A stretch of 64,000 nucleotides of DNA from Pseudopyrenochaeta lycopersici (lineage: Eukaryota > Ascomycota > Dothideomycetes > Pleosporales > Pseudopyrenochaetaceae), in the NCBI GenBank assembly GCA_003313425.1, contig NHZP01000004.1, positions 1,922,001 to 1,986,000 on the forward strand, given 5' to 3'. The notes below the pieces were generated by a model. That model did not search any database and was not told where the DNA came from. It was given only the letters and a program-made list of their open reading frames with translations. This document shows positions 34,682-46,512 of this stretch, in pieces (the stretch's first letter is position 1; the number at the start of each line of letters is the position of its first letter). The position numbers and the translations under genes were made by a program.

Positions 34682-35021
34682 CCCGTACGTTCGTTGGACA
34701 GTAGAAGGGGGACGTGGGAAGAGCCAAGTCCATCCAATCGTAGAAAACAGATCTTCTCCGGGTCGTCGGCTCTTGCAGCGAGTTTCTAGTCACATCATTT
34801 GGTGCTTGGTTTGCTTTTTGATTCTTATTTCATTTGTGGTTCTTGAGAGCGTCACTCGTATATCGGTGGTATCTCGGCCCCGTTATATACATCATAATAA
34901 AGGTGACCTCCGTGGAGAAATGCTTCCTATGCAAGTCGCATACAATGTCCCATAACTGACCCAGACGCCCATGCTAATGCTGAATGTTGATGACAAAAAA
35001 AAGTACAGAAATACGACAAGA
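34682..35021. other. 3' flank of MET16
   Basis: Non-coding; no terminator-like or RNA structure recognised. Confidence 0.45.
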
Positions 35022-35976
35022 CTATGCATTCAAAGTAACCTTTTGCAGAGCGTTGCTCAAGTCATCGTTTTGTCGCTTCATCTCTTGTTCCGCAAGGAAC
35101 TGAGCATATCGAGACTTGGGGTTGTGGATGCCACACTCTGACTTGTTCTTTCCCTTCCAGCGACCAGAGCGCTCGTCCTCTCCAGCAGCGACAGGTTGGG
35201 TCGAGTGCCAGTCACCGACACTCTTGTAGCCCTGGTTCAAAAGGTCGTTGTATGGCACGTTGTGCTCATCAACATATGCCTTGACTTGAGCAAAGGACCA
35301 GTTGGCTAATGGGTTGATCTTGATAAGTCCAGCCTCGTCGACTTCGATGATGTCCAGATCGCCCCGCTTGCCGCCTTGGCTGCGTCGTCGGCCCGTCAAG
35401 ACAGCCTTGACTTGGAGTTCAGAATAGGCCCGCTCGGCGGGCTCGACCTTAGCAATGTAGTCGTAGAGTTCGTCATTGGTGTCCCACAACTTGTCACCAT
35501 GCTGTGCAGTGAAATCGTTGACAGTGTCGCATCCAGCAGGCTTGTACACATGGACTGGAGTGCCATATCGCCTTCGAACTCGGTCGACAAGTGCATAGGT
35601 TTCGTCAAAATGGTACAATGTGTCGAGAAAGATCAAGTCGATGTTGTGCTTCAAGGGTCCGTCGAGCTTTGAGAGCATATCAATAGTGACCAGACCGGTA
35701 AGGCCAAAGGCAGTAGTCTGGAAGAGTCCTGGCAACGACGTAATGCACCATCGGAGAATATCTGATCAGGTTAGCTGATGATATTTGCCCAACGAGTAGC
35801 GATTACTCACCCTGTGGTTCGAGTTTCTGCAACTGCGAGTTGATAAACTTCAAGTGAGGCTTGCTGAAGTAGATCTCTGTCAAGCTGGCCTCACTCGAGG
35901 CGGCTGAGACATAGCCGGATTCGTCGCGGAGGACAGACTGAGTATACGACTCGTTATCGAACAGTGGCGACGACAT
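35022..35976 (-). CDS. MET16: phosphoadenylyl-sulfate (PAPS) reductase
   Basis: Thioredoxin-dependent reduction of PAPS to sulfite, cytosolic. About 301 aa from exons 35976-35811 and 35761-35022 (49-bp intron). The PP-loop family fold is visible: TTAFGLTGLVTIDML, IDLIFLDTLYHFDETY, GRRRSQGGKR, NPLANWSFAQVKAYV, and the C-terminal KNKSECGIH with the catalytic Cys at about 265. It lacks the extra Cys pairs of iron-sulfur APS reductases, so PAPS is the expected substrate. The ATG at 35976 was chosen because the upstream frame extension (to 36066) has no conservation I recognise. It precedes MET3 on the same strand, and the two are separated by about 2.5 kb including the transposon. Confidence 0.96.
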
Positions 35977-36017
35977 GATTACAGTCGTATAGCGGGCAGT
36001 GTCTAAGATATGGGTGG

Positions 36018-36023
36018 CACGTG
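36018..36023. promoter_or_regulatory. CACGTG E-box upstream of MET16
   Basis: Palindromic CACGTG 42 bp before the ATG. In yeast, CACGTG is the Cbf1 site of sulfur genes; in filamentous fungi the sulfur regulator is a CYS3/METR bZIP, so relevance here is uncertain. Confidence 0.3.
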
Positions 36024-36076
36024 CAGACAGGGTGAAGAAAGACGGATAGAGGCGTTTTGGACCCACGAAGGACGGT

Positions 36077-37242
36077 CAAAAGAAAACACTATTATCAATT
36101 GCTGCGTTCTGGAGTTGTGAGCGCAGAGAAGACGAACACAGCCTCGAGTATATATTGGCCTCCGCCATCGGATTCCGCTTTGTAACCCATCTCCGCAGTG
36201 TGCATGTCTGGGGGAGAAGACGTGCGATCACGCAATTCGCGCTAGTAGCTGGAGCAGCAAAAGTCTTCCTAAAGACCTTATGTAAGGCTGTGTCGCCAAT
36301 CAGCTGGCGACGGCGATGAGGACATCTTAGATGGGAGCCTGGCCATCGTCTATGCTCTGCATCCGAGGGCGTTGGTGTGGGTTGCGCATCCTGCGATGGT
36401 ATGCATTTTGTCATCAACGTCATCCGAACATCTGGCCGAAGTCGTCCAGCTTGCAAATCATCATGACAGAGTGTGATTGAAACACACGCCGAGGTCAGCG
36501 ATCAAGCGTGGTCGTTGTGCGACCTCGCGTGCTGTCTCGTCTCTCGTCCATCTCTTAAGGCTGCCCAGTGGGTGAAGGAAAAGTCAGGGCAGTCGGCCTC
36601 GGCTCGTCGGCGAAAACGTTTTCGGGCGGTCGCCCCCGAGCCTGGCTGCAAAGTTTTTGCGCCTGGAGGCTACCTCTGATTGATTGCTTAGCGTCAGGAT
36701 CCGAAACAAGTGTATATAGTATCTCACCTACTCTCGTCCACGCTCCGAAAATGCTCTGTTCCGCCCATTTGCGCAGTACTTTGCAGCCAAGCGGGGTAGA
36801 ACAGGGTGGTTTATCGTTATTGCACGACTTTGACCGGTGTCGACCGGAATTCCTCCTCAAATCACATCCTCGACGCCGGTGCTATCTTCCCGCTCTTGAT
36901 GGCCTCGCGTAGGAAAGGTGTTGCTGTCGTAAAAGTGGCGGATCTTTGCGGGGGGCGCCGTTCGCATCTTAACGAAAGACCTAATCCCACGCTTTACCAC
37001 ACCGAGGATAACCGCCATTGCCTAATGCGCAACGTTAATAGGTCGGCTGATGCTCCCGACGTCTATCATTCACTATTTGACGACTGCTGTGGGATTTGAT
37101 AGTGTAATCTGTGAATTCAAATTGTGCATGTCTTGTTTGCTCATGAGAAGCCACGAATGGGTTACTTTGGTCGCAACTCTGGTCGAGTCGTAATACACAC
37201 GCCGAAGCCGCTAGAAATTGCACACAAACTGTGACGACAAAC
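36077..37242. other. intergenic, no gene recognised
   Basis: Between MET16 and the UFL1-like gene. A minus frame at 36456-36076 and plus frames at 36473-36912 have no domain character. Confidence 0.5.
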
Positions 37243-39303
37243 TCAGGCCTCCACCATCTTCTTCATCTCCTCTCTATCCTCGGCACTCAACGTGCTGGTC
37301 TTAGCAGCTTCCTTCCACTTCTCTATCTGCTCGTACTGACCAGCTTCTAAAACAGATTTTAGTTGCTTGAGTAGTTTTGGTGCAAACTTGCCCGTGGCAT
37401 AAACCACACCAGGGTAGTGTCTCGCAAGGAGTAATATAACCAATGTAAGAAACAATACTGGCCCATCTGACTTCTTCTGCTTTTGCATTCGTCGATTCAT
37501 GTCTAGGATCATGGCCTGCTTTGTTTGTTGTAGCGATGAAGCGACCGGGACCTCAATAGCTTGCTTCTTGTTGAATCGGTCAAGTGTGGTCATGATTGAT
37601 GTTGCATCCATCGAATCTGCCAGTAGCTTGGTCTCCAATTTCTGAAGGTTTTTGCGCGTTTTACGACTCAAAGCAAGACCTTGTGATCGAGCTTTCAGCA
37701 AAGAGTCCAGTAAGAGCTCTTTTTGAGCGTAGGTGGCAAAGAGCTCGGCGAGTTGGCCCAGTAGCTTCTGGTCTTCCACTGCGCTTAGTCCCTCATTATA
37801 GACATGGCATCGTGAGACGACACGCTCTAGCCAGAAAACCGAGAATTCGGTTTCGTTCTGAACCTCATGCTCCGACACCGCAGCCCAGAACTCGTCCTCG
37901 AGCGCTTTTTCTACAACTCTCTCTTTGATCAAATTACCGCGAACCAACCGTTCACTTGGGATCAGTTCCGCAATACTGGATAGGCTGAACTTTATATCCT
38001 TATCCGGACTCTCTTTTAGTTGTTGCCATTTTGAGACAGCATCCGCTTTGGCGTATTCAAGAAGGACGGTTTGCTCTTGTTTGCGATATGCCTCAGTGAG
38101 CAAGGAATTGCCAACTCGAGAGGGCCTAGGTTCTGACGATTGCTCGAAAGCAGCAATGATAGATTGCTCAATATTCTGTGTTATCCGATCCAGCAAACTT
38201 ACAGGGAAGTTCACCTTTATCTGCTGCTATAGAGATGTGTTAAATGTGCTAGTGTGTGATGATTTAAACGACTCACCGAGAGATCTACGTGTCCATTCCG
38301 TCTCAGCATCTGGACATATTCATTCGTCAAAGTCGATAGTCGTACATGAGACACGGCAAAAAAATCCATAATCTCGACATCTGGTAGACTCTCAACATAT
38401 CTATGCGCATCCCCAAGACTGGCAAAGAGTTCCGGGAAATCCTTGCAGAACTTTTGTAGATTGATGTAGGCAAGAGCCCCAGATTGCAGGTCGCTCACCA
38501 TGGCGTCTCTTCTACCCTCCGTTAATTGCTTTGGAGTGCAATGAATACTTTCGGAGACTTCCTGTGTGTGGAACTTCTCGACCAGATTTTGTGACTCTAG
38601 GACATGCTTCATAGTGTGGAGGGTGAGCCATAACGGGGGAGAGCCTGGCAGTTGATCCGGAATAATATGCACAGGTTGCTCTTCTTCAAGTGACCGCCTG
38701 AGTAAACTTAAAATAGCATTGGAGAGATTGCTTTCATAAGTTTGGCTGCACACATTGTCTTCAAAAGTGACAAGTTGACCTTGAAATTCGTTAAGCAGAA
38801 CGTTCAGGCTATCCTTGTCGATATCGTTTTGTGCACGAAACTCTGATTTGGAAACAACCTGTTTCAAAATAAGATTGGTGAGCGTTTTTTGAATCGTCTC
38901 TCTCTCGATGCTAGTGATGACACTACGACCGTCTGCGCTGACCAAGGCAATAGATTGGGCAGAGGAGAGAGCAAGTCGAAGTACAATGTGTTCGTCCACA
39001 TCCAGGTCGTGGGCAATGGAAGCCACTGGAATTCGTTCCGCCTCTGAACTGATTAAAATTATATTCAATTTGACTTGCGACTCGCTCACCTTTAGAGACG
39101 CAAACTTTGAATGTGGCTTCGAGATGTTGCAGGGTGACGAAACCTTGGCCGTCCGACGAAAGAACCAATGAGGGGATAGAATTTGAGTCCTTTCCATGCA
39201 GCGGGAAGAGCTGAAATATTTCCCTTACATCACCACCGGAGAACATATTGGCGGTGGAACGGTTTTGGCCTTGGAGGTCACAGAAAGTGTGTGCCAGTTT
39301 CAT
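37243..39303 (-). CDS. UFL1-like protein (E3 UFM1-protein ligase 1 family)
   Basis: About 654 aa from exons 39303-39090, 39043-38277 and 38226-37243 (46- and 50-bp introns). The N-terminus follows the order of animal/plant UFL1: a helix (MKLAHTFCDLQGQNRST), SGGDVREIFQLF, then SSDGQGFVTLQHLEATF, i.e. the first winged-helix segment, then EAERIPVASIAHDLDVDEHIV. A repeat of winged-helix-like blocks follows (SGALAYINLQKFCKDFPELFASLGDAHRYVESLPD). The second half is helical with SIIAAFEQ, VVSRCHVYNEGLSA and a hydrophobic VLFLTLVILLLARHYPGVVYATGKFAPKLLKQL segment near the C-terminus. UFL1 is the ligase scaffold for UFM1 conjugation at the ER. The assignment rests on motif order, not a search. It is head-to-head with uS14m, 270 bp between start codons. 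Confidence 0.68.
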
Positions 39304-39573
39304 GAAATACACTAGGGCGTGGGAATAAAATCCTTAGTAATAGAACACAAAAGGAGCGAAATGGGCTTTTATGATATCTGTCATCGCTATTTTGATATGT
39401 TGTGGAGTGTGAACGCCTCCCAGACCATGGTGATATGTCAAAGTGCAATCTCAACCTGATTGGTGGATGAATAGGGCGGCATTCTGCGGCAGAATCGATG
39501 ATGCTTGGCACAGAAACAGCAGTGCTTCAACATCGTCACCAGCCTCACGAAAAGGGCCTTATCCATCGCCATT
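39304..39573. promoter_or_regulatory. bidirectional promoter between UFL1-like and uS14m genes
   Basis: 270 bp separate the two divergent start codons, so both genes must share this control region. No TATA box stands out, as usual for housekeeping pairs. Confidence 0.6.
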
Positions 39574-40031
39574 ATGTCTCAATTCCGCGCTGCAAAGCTC
39601 GACATTGGATGCTTTGCGAAGATTCGCAACATTCGCGATCACACGAAACGGAAGGTGTTCGCTGAGAACGAGCCAGAACGGTATGCGCCTCCACCCTTAA
39701 ACATCACCACCAGGAAAGAGCTGCGCTAATCGTGAGCGTGCATATAGACAAGCTCTCCGATATATCATCCGAAATACGACTCTGCCGCAGAGAGTCCGCG
39801 CACAAGCCCAGCTCCAGCTCTCACAGATGCACTGCTATACAAGATTCACACAAATCAAGAACAGGTGTATAATGGGCGGGAAAGGGCGTGGTATCTTTAG
39901 CGATTTCAGGATGGGAAGAGTATGTCAATTTTACTTGGAAGTGGAACCAGGAGCTGACATCATTGCAGTACCAATTCCGAGTAAACGCGCTCGCTGGAAA
40001 CCTACCTGGAGTGAAGAAGGCAAGCTGGTGA
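39574..40031 (+). CDS. MRP2: mitochondrial small-subunit ribosomal protein uS14m
   Basis: Component of the mitochondrial 30S-like subunit. 113 aa from exons 39574-39680, 39748-39919 and 39969-40031 (67- and 49-bp introns). The order matches the S14 family: a basic start (MSQFRAAKLDIGCFAKIRNIRDHTKRK), the central alternating basic/hydrophobic helix, and the C-terminal signature CIMGGKGRGIFSDFRMGR followed by FR.NALAGNLPGVKKASW, the universal uS14 ending. It lacks the zinc-binding cysteines of archaeal and eukaryotic S29-type relatives, typical for mitochondrial forms. The short size invites mis-annotation because no exon is longer than 172 bp. Confidence 0.95.
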
Positions 40032-40402
40032 GCGGACAAGATAGACGAGGGTCGTGTGAAACATGTGTATACTACAAGGCAAATACCTGGCATTGGGCGG
40101 CGTATATACGACTGTACATGTGGGACAATAACAATATTATCTTTGCTCAAGTTGTGGACATTTCGACGTGGTGCTCCTTCTCTTTTGGTTTGCTTTCACC
40201 ACGTGCTGCAGGTGCAAACGGCAAGCAAACAATCGCAATCCATGTAAAAGTAGCTAAAAATCCTGGCTTTCTTTATTGTACCTGGTCCACTAAGCAGTTT
40301 CTTGACACAACATTGAGGGCAAGTCAAGGCTCTCGATTAGGCCTTGGAGAGCAATCAGTAAGTCTAAGGGAAGAGGTGCATTTCCCTCAGTCAGAGCCAA
40401 TC
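40032..40402. other. intergenic between uS14m and the Arb2 gene
   Basis: Non-coding by reading. A long plus-strand frame runs through it to 40474, but only its last 23 codons are coding, as exon 1 of the next gene. Confidence 0.5.
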
Positions 40403-42364
40403 ATGTTCCGACGCGTAGAGGACACTATAGAGCCAGATCCATCCTTCCCAGCGGACCTTACGGGACTCGGGTGAGTCCATACTACGGTTTTTCGTTGTGC
40501 TACATTGACAGCTACAGCTTTTTCATAAACAACGTCGGCCATATCCGCATGATCGATGCCCCAGAACAACCATATATCTTCTGCTGCACCAACAATGAGC
40601 GATTCAATGAGGTGCGGCGAGAGGCAATACAAGGTAGCAAGCTTGGCACTCCTGTCGAATGAGGATTGACTCTATTCTAGCATGTCAGCGTGAGGAATCA
40701 GAGAAGCGGCTCGCTGCTCTTGGAGTCTCTCGCATCTATCTTCCCACCCTCTCGGCAGACAAGCCTGCTGGACCGCATGTCCCGATCCTTGCGTCTCGGC
40801 CTGAGATTTTGAAGAAACGCAAGCGCATCATTGTGCTCATCAACGATTCGCTCCAAGACTTGGGTATCCTCGCGTATCGACAGCTACAGCGAGAGCTTGG
40901 AATAAATGGTGGATCTATCGTAAACTTTGTGAAGGAAATCGTCAAACGCTCGGATACCGATGCCGCTGAAAAGTATGAGGGTATCTTTGAGGACGGCCAC
41001 GGAGTCCAGGACGATAACGACGTTCCTGGGTTGATAGTGTTGAACACAGGGCAATTGCTCTACTCTCATAAGCACAATCAAGCCATGACCTTGCGAAGCT
41101 GGTCTGCAATGCCGCGGAAGTCTGTGGTGCACGACATGATCCGGATCCACGACGATGAGAATCGGGTTGAAGGTCACCGGAACCCAAAGGAGCATATCAA
41201 AAGCGTTTTTGATCATATCTTGTGCAATTCAGATCGCGTTACATCTGATGCAGAAATCTATGTTATCGCGATTGAGAATGGAACAGAGAACTTATTGAAT
41301 CTCCTCCGCGATGATTGTTCGTATTATGATTTCATAATAGTATAGAGAACGTAAGGAAAGGCTAACAATTGGCAGTCGAGAAGTATGGCTCCCGCATTAC
41401 TGGCATGGCACTTATACACTCCCTCATCGACGACTCGCAGATTAAGCACGCCGGTCTGCGAGCCTTCCTCCGCCAACGTACCCGCCAGTGGAAATGCTCT
41501 GACTTTGCGTTTGATCCCCTTTACTGCGTGAGTTTGCCCGAAGACTACGACGCATATTTGAAAGAGTGGTCACTTCACAAAACGAAGTCAAGTGTAAAAG
41601 AGCACAAGCGCATCCGCTGGAACGAGAACCTTCCTAAGTCTGATGATTTGCCTGGGATTACGAAGACAATGCGTTACTTCGCACTGCCAGCCACTACTAT
41701 GAGAAAGGAATCTTCATCGGCAGCATTCAATCTTGCCACGGAGTGGTCAACTGGCCAGGCCGTTATCTGTCCCACATATGCTGGTGGCAACACGTCTGTC
41801 GGAGAATGTGTCTTCACTAATCCAGCTGTTCAGCACGCTATCCTGTCATTCTTTGAAGAAATTGCACAGGATCCAGAGAATTACTGCAACCCTGGCATCA
41901 AAATTTTTGCAGAATGCCCTCAGCCTACGCCATACAACCCGTTTGTTATGTCTACAGACAGCTCTGTTGAAAGTTCTCCGAGCCTTCCACCAGAAATGAC
42001 ACCAGAGCAAGCTGACCTCGCTGAGGCGCGTGAGAGACTCGTCGACATGCGTATCGCGCTTGATGCTTGCCCTAGAAATATACAAACGCTGGAGAGGGGC
42101 TGTGAGAGACTCGTGAAGAAGATCCAGCGAAAGGAAATTGAGATTGAAGATCTCGAGAATAAGGCACTTGCTAGCGGTGGCCTAAAGGCTGGCGAGGCGC
42201 AGGACAAGCGTGTAAACTGGAAGCCGCAGAAAGAAGGTCCAAAGGTCGAGTTCGCCGGGACGATGGTAGACAGCGAGTTGCTAAAGGCAGCTGGACTATT
42301 CGATACCGCGAATTCCGCGTTGGAAAAGCTTGGGGAAGGAAATGAGGAGAAAACATTTGACTAA
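40403..42364 (+). CDS. Arb2-domain protein
   Basis: About 604 aa from exons 40403-40470, 40512-40633, 40681-41316 and 41376-42364. The start MFRRVEDTIEPDP leads straight into the Arb2 signature: LTGLGYSFFINNVGHIRMID, NNERFNEVRREAIQ, then RIYLPTLSADKP..HVPILASRPE, a RIIVLINDSLQDLGILAYRQL block and GGSIVNFVKEIVKRS. The domain continues with a KYGSRITGMALIHSLID segment after intron 3. Arb2 is the fold of the fission-yeast Argonaute chaperone subunit and of the Hda1 C-terminus; here it is stand-alone with an acidic, coiled-coil-like tail (about 480-590). Role not known. Intron 3 has a weak donor (GTTCGT), but it is the only one keeping frame. Intron 1 is only 41 bp. Confidence 0.85.
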
Positions 42365-43021
42365 GGGCGTCGGAAGACTCATCACTCGACGTGCAAAGGA
42401 AAAAGGGACATGATATGTTCGAATCATAGCAGTTTCTACAAGCCATGGAATAAGCAGAAAAGCAAGTGGTATGCTAGTCGATGAGGGAGTCTCTCGAGTC
42501 TGATGCGACAGTTTGGCGGACAGAGACGTTCTAGTTCAACCACATAGCTAGGACTCTGATTGACGTGGATCTCCTCTTCAACGTCCGCTTCCGCACCTTG
42601 AATGAGAATGGGAGTTGGCTAGTATCGTTTAACAGAGATACATGAAGGGTTTAGTCGTTCTATCCAGATTTAGATAGAGGAAATGAAGGCCAGTGATAAG
42701 AAATATAACCAAATACTTCGTTGATGCTAAAATTAAGGTAAAACATGTGTGACTTCCTAAACGAATAAGGTCATGCGGGACGAGTCTCCGAAGCTTTCCA
42801 AAAGGCAATAATTTTATCTATAGCAGCTTTGGGACGTGAGGCAGTAATGCTAGGCAAATACAACCGAAGTTTTAGTAGTCTAAGTCCTAAGATGATGAAG
42901 AAATAGGAGAAGAGAACATCCCGAGACATAGTATACACTCTAGATTTACTGGATTGTCAATTAAAAGACACAATAGCCTCAAATTGGCAGGTTTCGTTTC
43001 CGTGTCGCAACAGCAATACCG
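42365..43021. other. intergenic, no gene recognised
   Basis: AT-leaning 3' flank shared by the two convergent genes. No coding or repeat features. Confidence 0.5.
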
Positions 43022-44469
43022 TCATGTCTGACCTTCGTTGAGCCACGGATCCTGCAGGAGCTGAGCAGCGGTCGGCCTATCTTCCGGAACCCATTGCAGC
43101 ATTGAGCGTAGAAAAGCCAAGAATGCTGCTTTATCCGAGCCATGCAGATGCCTTTCACGATCTTCCAGAGTTTGGGAAGACAAGGGTGGGTTGCCTTTCC
43201 ATTCGCCGTTATTATCGAAGACTCTCCAGGAATTGTCGCTGCGTCTCTGAAACTCCAACGGAGGATGACCTAGAAGACCTACCATCTCGCCGATATGAAC
43301 GCGGTTGTTGTGGAGATTTTCTTCATCATAACCATCAAAAAGATGCCCAACCTCCATCATGTCCCAGATCTGTAGAGCGGTTTAAAACAGGTCATCATCG
43401 AGACTCTTTATTAGCTCACCGTGCAAGCAGTCAGCCATATATCTGCACTGTGATTCCAATCAATCTGCATTAATATTTCTGGTGCTTTGTAAACTTCTGG
43501 ATGGATCTCCTGGAATGGGTAAGATCCTCCGATTCGAGCTTCACCAAAATCGCAAAGGACTGGGTTTCCAAAGGCGTTGTCTCGCGGATGACGCAAGCTT
43601 CGAGACTGGTAGATTGTTCGATTTTCATCCACGACCTTTCGGACGCATGTATCGTTTCGTTCTGTTGTTTCAAAGTCTTTTAGTACGCTGGTGTCCTCGA
43701 TTTGCATCATGATGTTGGAGAGCTTGATGTCTAGATCAACCGTCAATGGCGGAGTATTAGCTGAATAGATATGACATACCGCAGTGTGTAATGTTCGCAT
43801 CCACATGCAAGAAATCCAAAGCTTCAAGCAAGCATCGGATTATGGGTTTGGCAAGGCCTGGTGGCATGGGCACTTGGTGGCCGCTTTGTCTTTGGAAGTC
43901 TCGCAGCGTCGTCTGAAGTGGTTCATGAACGAGGCACACAGACCGTCCTCCTTGTGAGTGTTCAAGCTCAAACATAGTAAGGATATCTCGTATACGCAAG
44001 TAGCCGATATTCTCAGTTGTGATCTTGGACAGATGTTCATATGCCAAGAGTTCCCTACCAGAGCCTCGCTTTGGATTTTTCACATATACTTTGACAGCAA
44101 CGTACTTGGTGTCTCTATACAATAATAAGCGGTATTGATTCAACAATATTTGTGAAGACTTGCCGAAGATCACGACAGAACCAGACAGTCGATCTAGCGC
44201 CATAGCCCAGCTTACCGATGACATAGTATCGATCATGCAGGGTCTCGCCAATATGGATAGAACTGATCTGGCTCATAGCCTGGTATAGTTTCTTCTTCGA
44301 AGGCGCGGCTTTTTCCCTGTGAATTTAGAGTTGACTGAGATCTGATACAAGTAGAAGGTACAAGTGGTATGGATCGCAAACGTAACCGGGAAAGGTGCGT
44401 TGGGATGATGACCTTTTGAAACGATTGCAAGTATGGTCTTGACGCAGTGCATAGTCGGAGTGCAAACAT
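43022..44469 (-). pseudogene. SRPK-like serine/threonine kinase, frameshifted
   Basis: Exon segments 44469-44164, 44114-43780, 43730-43420 and 43369-43022. The protein follows the SR-protein-kinase family: a basic leader, FEEETIPGYEPDQFYP, the Gly loop GKLGYGARSTVW, AVKVYV with the ATP Lys, catalytic HCDIKLSN, DFGEA, and a C-terminal PEDRPTAAQLLQDPWL. Between FYP (44257) and IGETLHDRYY the frame shifts by one base; no intron can repair it, so the kinase is broken here or the sequence has an error. The first intron (44163-44115) uses a GC donor (GCAAGT), which makes the join perfect. Downstream exons are intact and frames fit, including CACTGCG/ACATC joining the catalytic loop. SRPKs phosphorylate RS-rich splicing factors; for this subfamily in fungi substrates are unknown. 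Confidence 0.65.
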
Positions 44470-46512
44470 GCTGAAGACGGAGTATCAAAGTGACTTCAGT
44501 GTCGGCGAGATCAAGACTCGAGCAGGGAAGGTTGGTTGTGCACAGACCCACGCCAACTTGTACCTGTATCATCCTCCTCGAACCCTCAATCTTTATTCTC
44601 CACACCCACGGCATCTGTTCACACTGCACGAACTCCTAGACCCGGCAAACACTAGCCCGTTATCACGGCGGACCCCAGTTTCATCGCTGCTTAAGCCTCA
44701 ACGCATTATCTCCCGGATACGCGACGCAGTCCTCCACCCAGCATCTTATAAAAAGGCTGCCTCTACTAGCAGCGACCTTGACGTAGATCTCTTCTACGTA
44801 CGGCCAAGTCAGTTTGCTTTTGGCCGCGTGTTATCGTTAGCAGGACGCTATCTGCAGAGGTGCAGAACCTGAACATCAAGGCATCGCGTGCCCACCTTGC
44901 CTGGCTCATCCACCGCTTAGTCCCGATCTCCATCGTCGCATGAGGACACAGCATCTCTTACATGTGTTAATGACTACACTATTCGATGCGCAAGTAGGTC
45001 TTTGAGGGAAAGTGCTTTTTCTGGTTCTTCTTGATGTCCTTCCTGATTGAGCCCTTCGTCCATCCGGGTTTCCCTTTGCGGCTAAATGCAGCTACCCGTC
45101 GTTGCAGCTCCTTTTCTGTTCCCGATCATCTGGAACCGTTCTGCCTGTCGACAGATTCATCTTCTTTTACAGCGATACGCTTCTCTTCCCTGTCGGTCAT
45201 TGACGTTGTAATTGCCTTTGCTCGGCATATGCAACGGGACGCTTAGGTGATCAGATGGCCGTACGGCTTGACGGCTCCACGCGCTCTGGAGGCATGCTCA
45301 TGTGGCCCCACACTGGCAAGGTTGAGGACTGCCTTACCCGCGCAGTCACTGGCCTCGGTTCCCCTGTGACTCGAATCGCAAATTTCAGATCCCGGCTTGG
45401 GTTGTATTTCTATGTCCATTCTTGAAGCGCCTTCTCCTTTTCTCTACATACATGGACAGAATTCGGCTTTTCATTCGCTTGCCTAGCACAAGCAAATTTA
45501 CCGTCTGGCGATATTACGCACGAAACAGACTGAATTTATATACACTATAGCTGTTGCCGGAACAGTTTCGGCATGATCACCGTCTGCTGTTACTATGCGT
45601 TTTCAGAGTCTCATGTACTCCAAGATTACACATCTGAACATTTGAGGAAATTCGTCCGCGCCTATCACAGTGTATGATCTCCGGAACAACGTGTTTTGTG
45701 GAAGATCTGCACTACTCTTCATCAATTCTGTCAACAATCGCACTGCGGCCCTTCACTGTACGCCTTCAAAATCCACCTGTCAACGTTTCGGGTTGAAAGT
45801 CCAAGAGCTTTGCCCTCTCGAATTATTGCTGGGCAGATAGACTGGTATTGCATCCAACTGTTGAGTGATATTAGATGTTACCGGGTAATGGGCATCTAGA
45901 GAGGATACTTCTTAGTCCCCCTCTACTTTGTATCTACATTGGAAGACATCTGTTCTCCGACTGGCTCGCTTCTCGGCCATATGGCCTTTAACCGTCCCTT
46001 TCCAACATCGCACCCGCCTACAACCTTGTCCATCATGCTTGCGAGGGTGCACGCATTTGCGGCACAGGAACTAAGATGTCTTGTCGATATCTCACGCGGC
46101 GCGTCAACGCCCTAGTCCGCTCGCCATACAGGAGTGGTGGTAGGCGCGTGGGCAGTGATAAGTGCCTTTGAGCCAGTAGACTTGCTATCTTCCTCTTTTC
46201 TTGATCTCTTTCTTCACTGTCACTTTCCTTTTAGGGTGAGCCTTGTTGCATTCCACGGTTGCTCCTTGCTGTCGCGTGGCTGGTTTGGTCCCTCTGTCTT
46301 TGTCTCTCACGTCGCTGTATAGAGCTAACCCGTCTTGTCGGTTGCACTCTGGGAACATATAATATTCCTATCACTGCCTTCTTTTCAACTTGACGATCAT
46401 CCTACAAGCTGCGCCTCCTCTTCGGCCTCAACCGAAGCCGTGTTCGTACCTGCATACTAGCGCACGCCACAGCCACGTAGCACAGCACAGCCGCCACAAC
46501 TACATCATAAGT
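44470..46512. other. 2-kb gene-poor region upstream of the chitinase gene
   Basis: No gene recognised. Pyrimidine-rich stretches are frequent between 45010 and 46500, consistent with a long fungal promoter/5' UTR zone of the chitinase gene. Confidence 0.45.

Noticed and set aside
39827..40402. Long plus-strand frame as a separate gene
   Set aside because: Its left part reads the uS14m exons in the wrong frame, and only its last 23 codons belong to the Arb2 gene.
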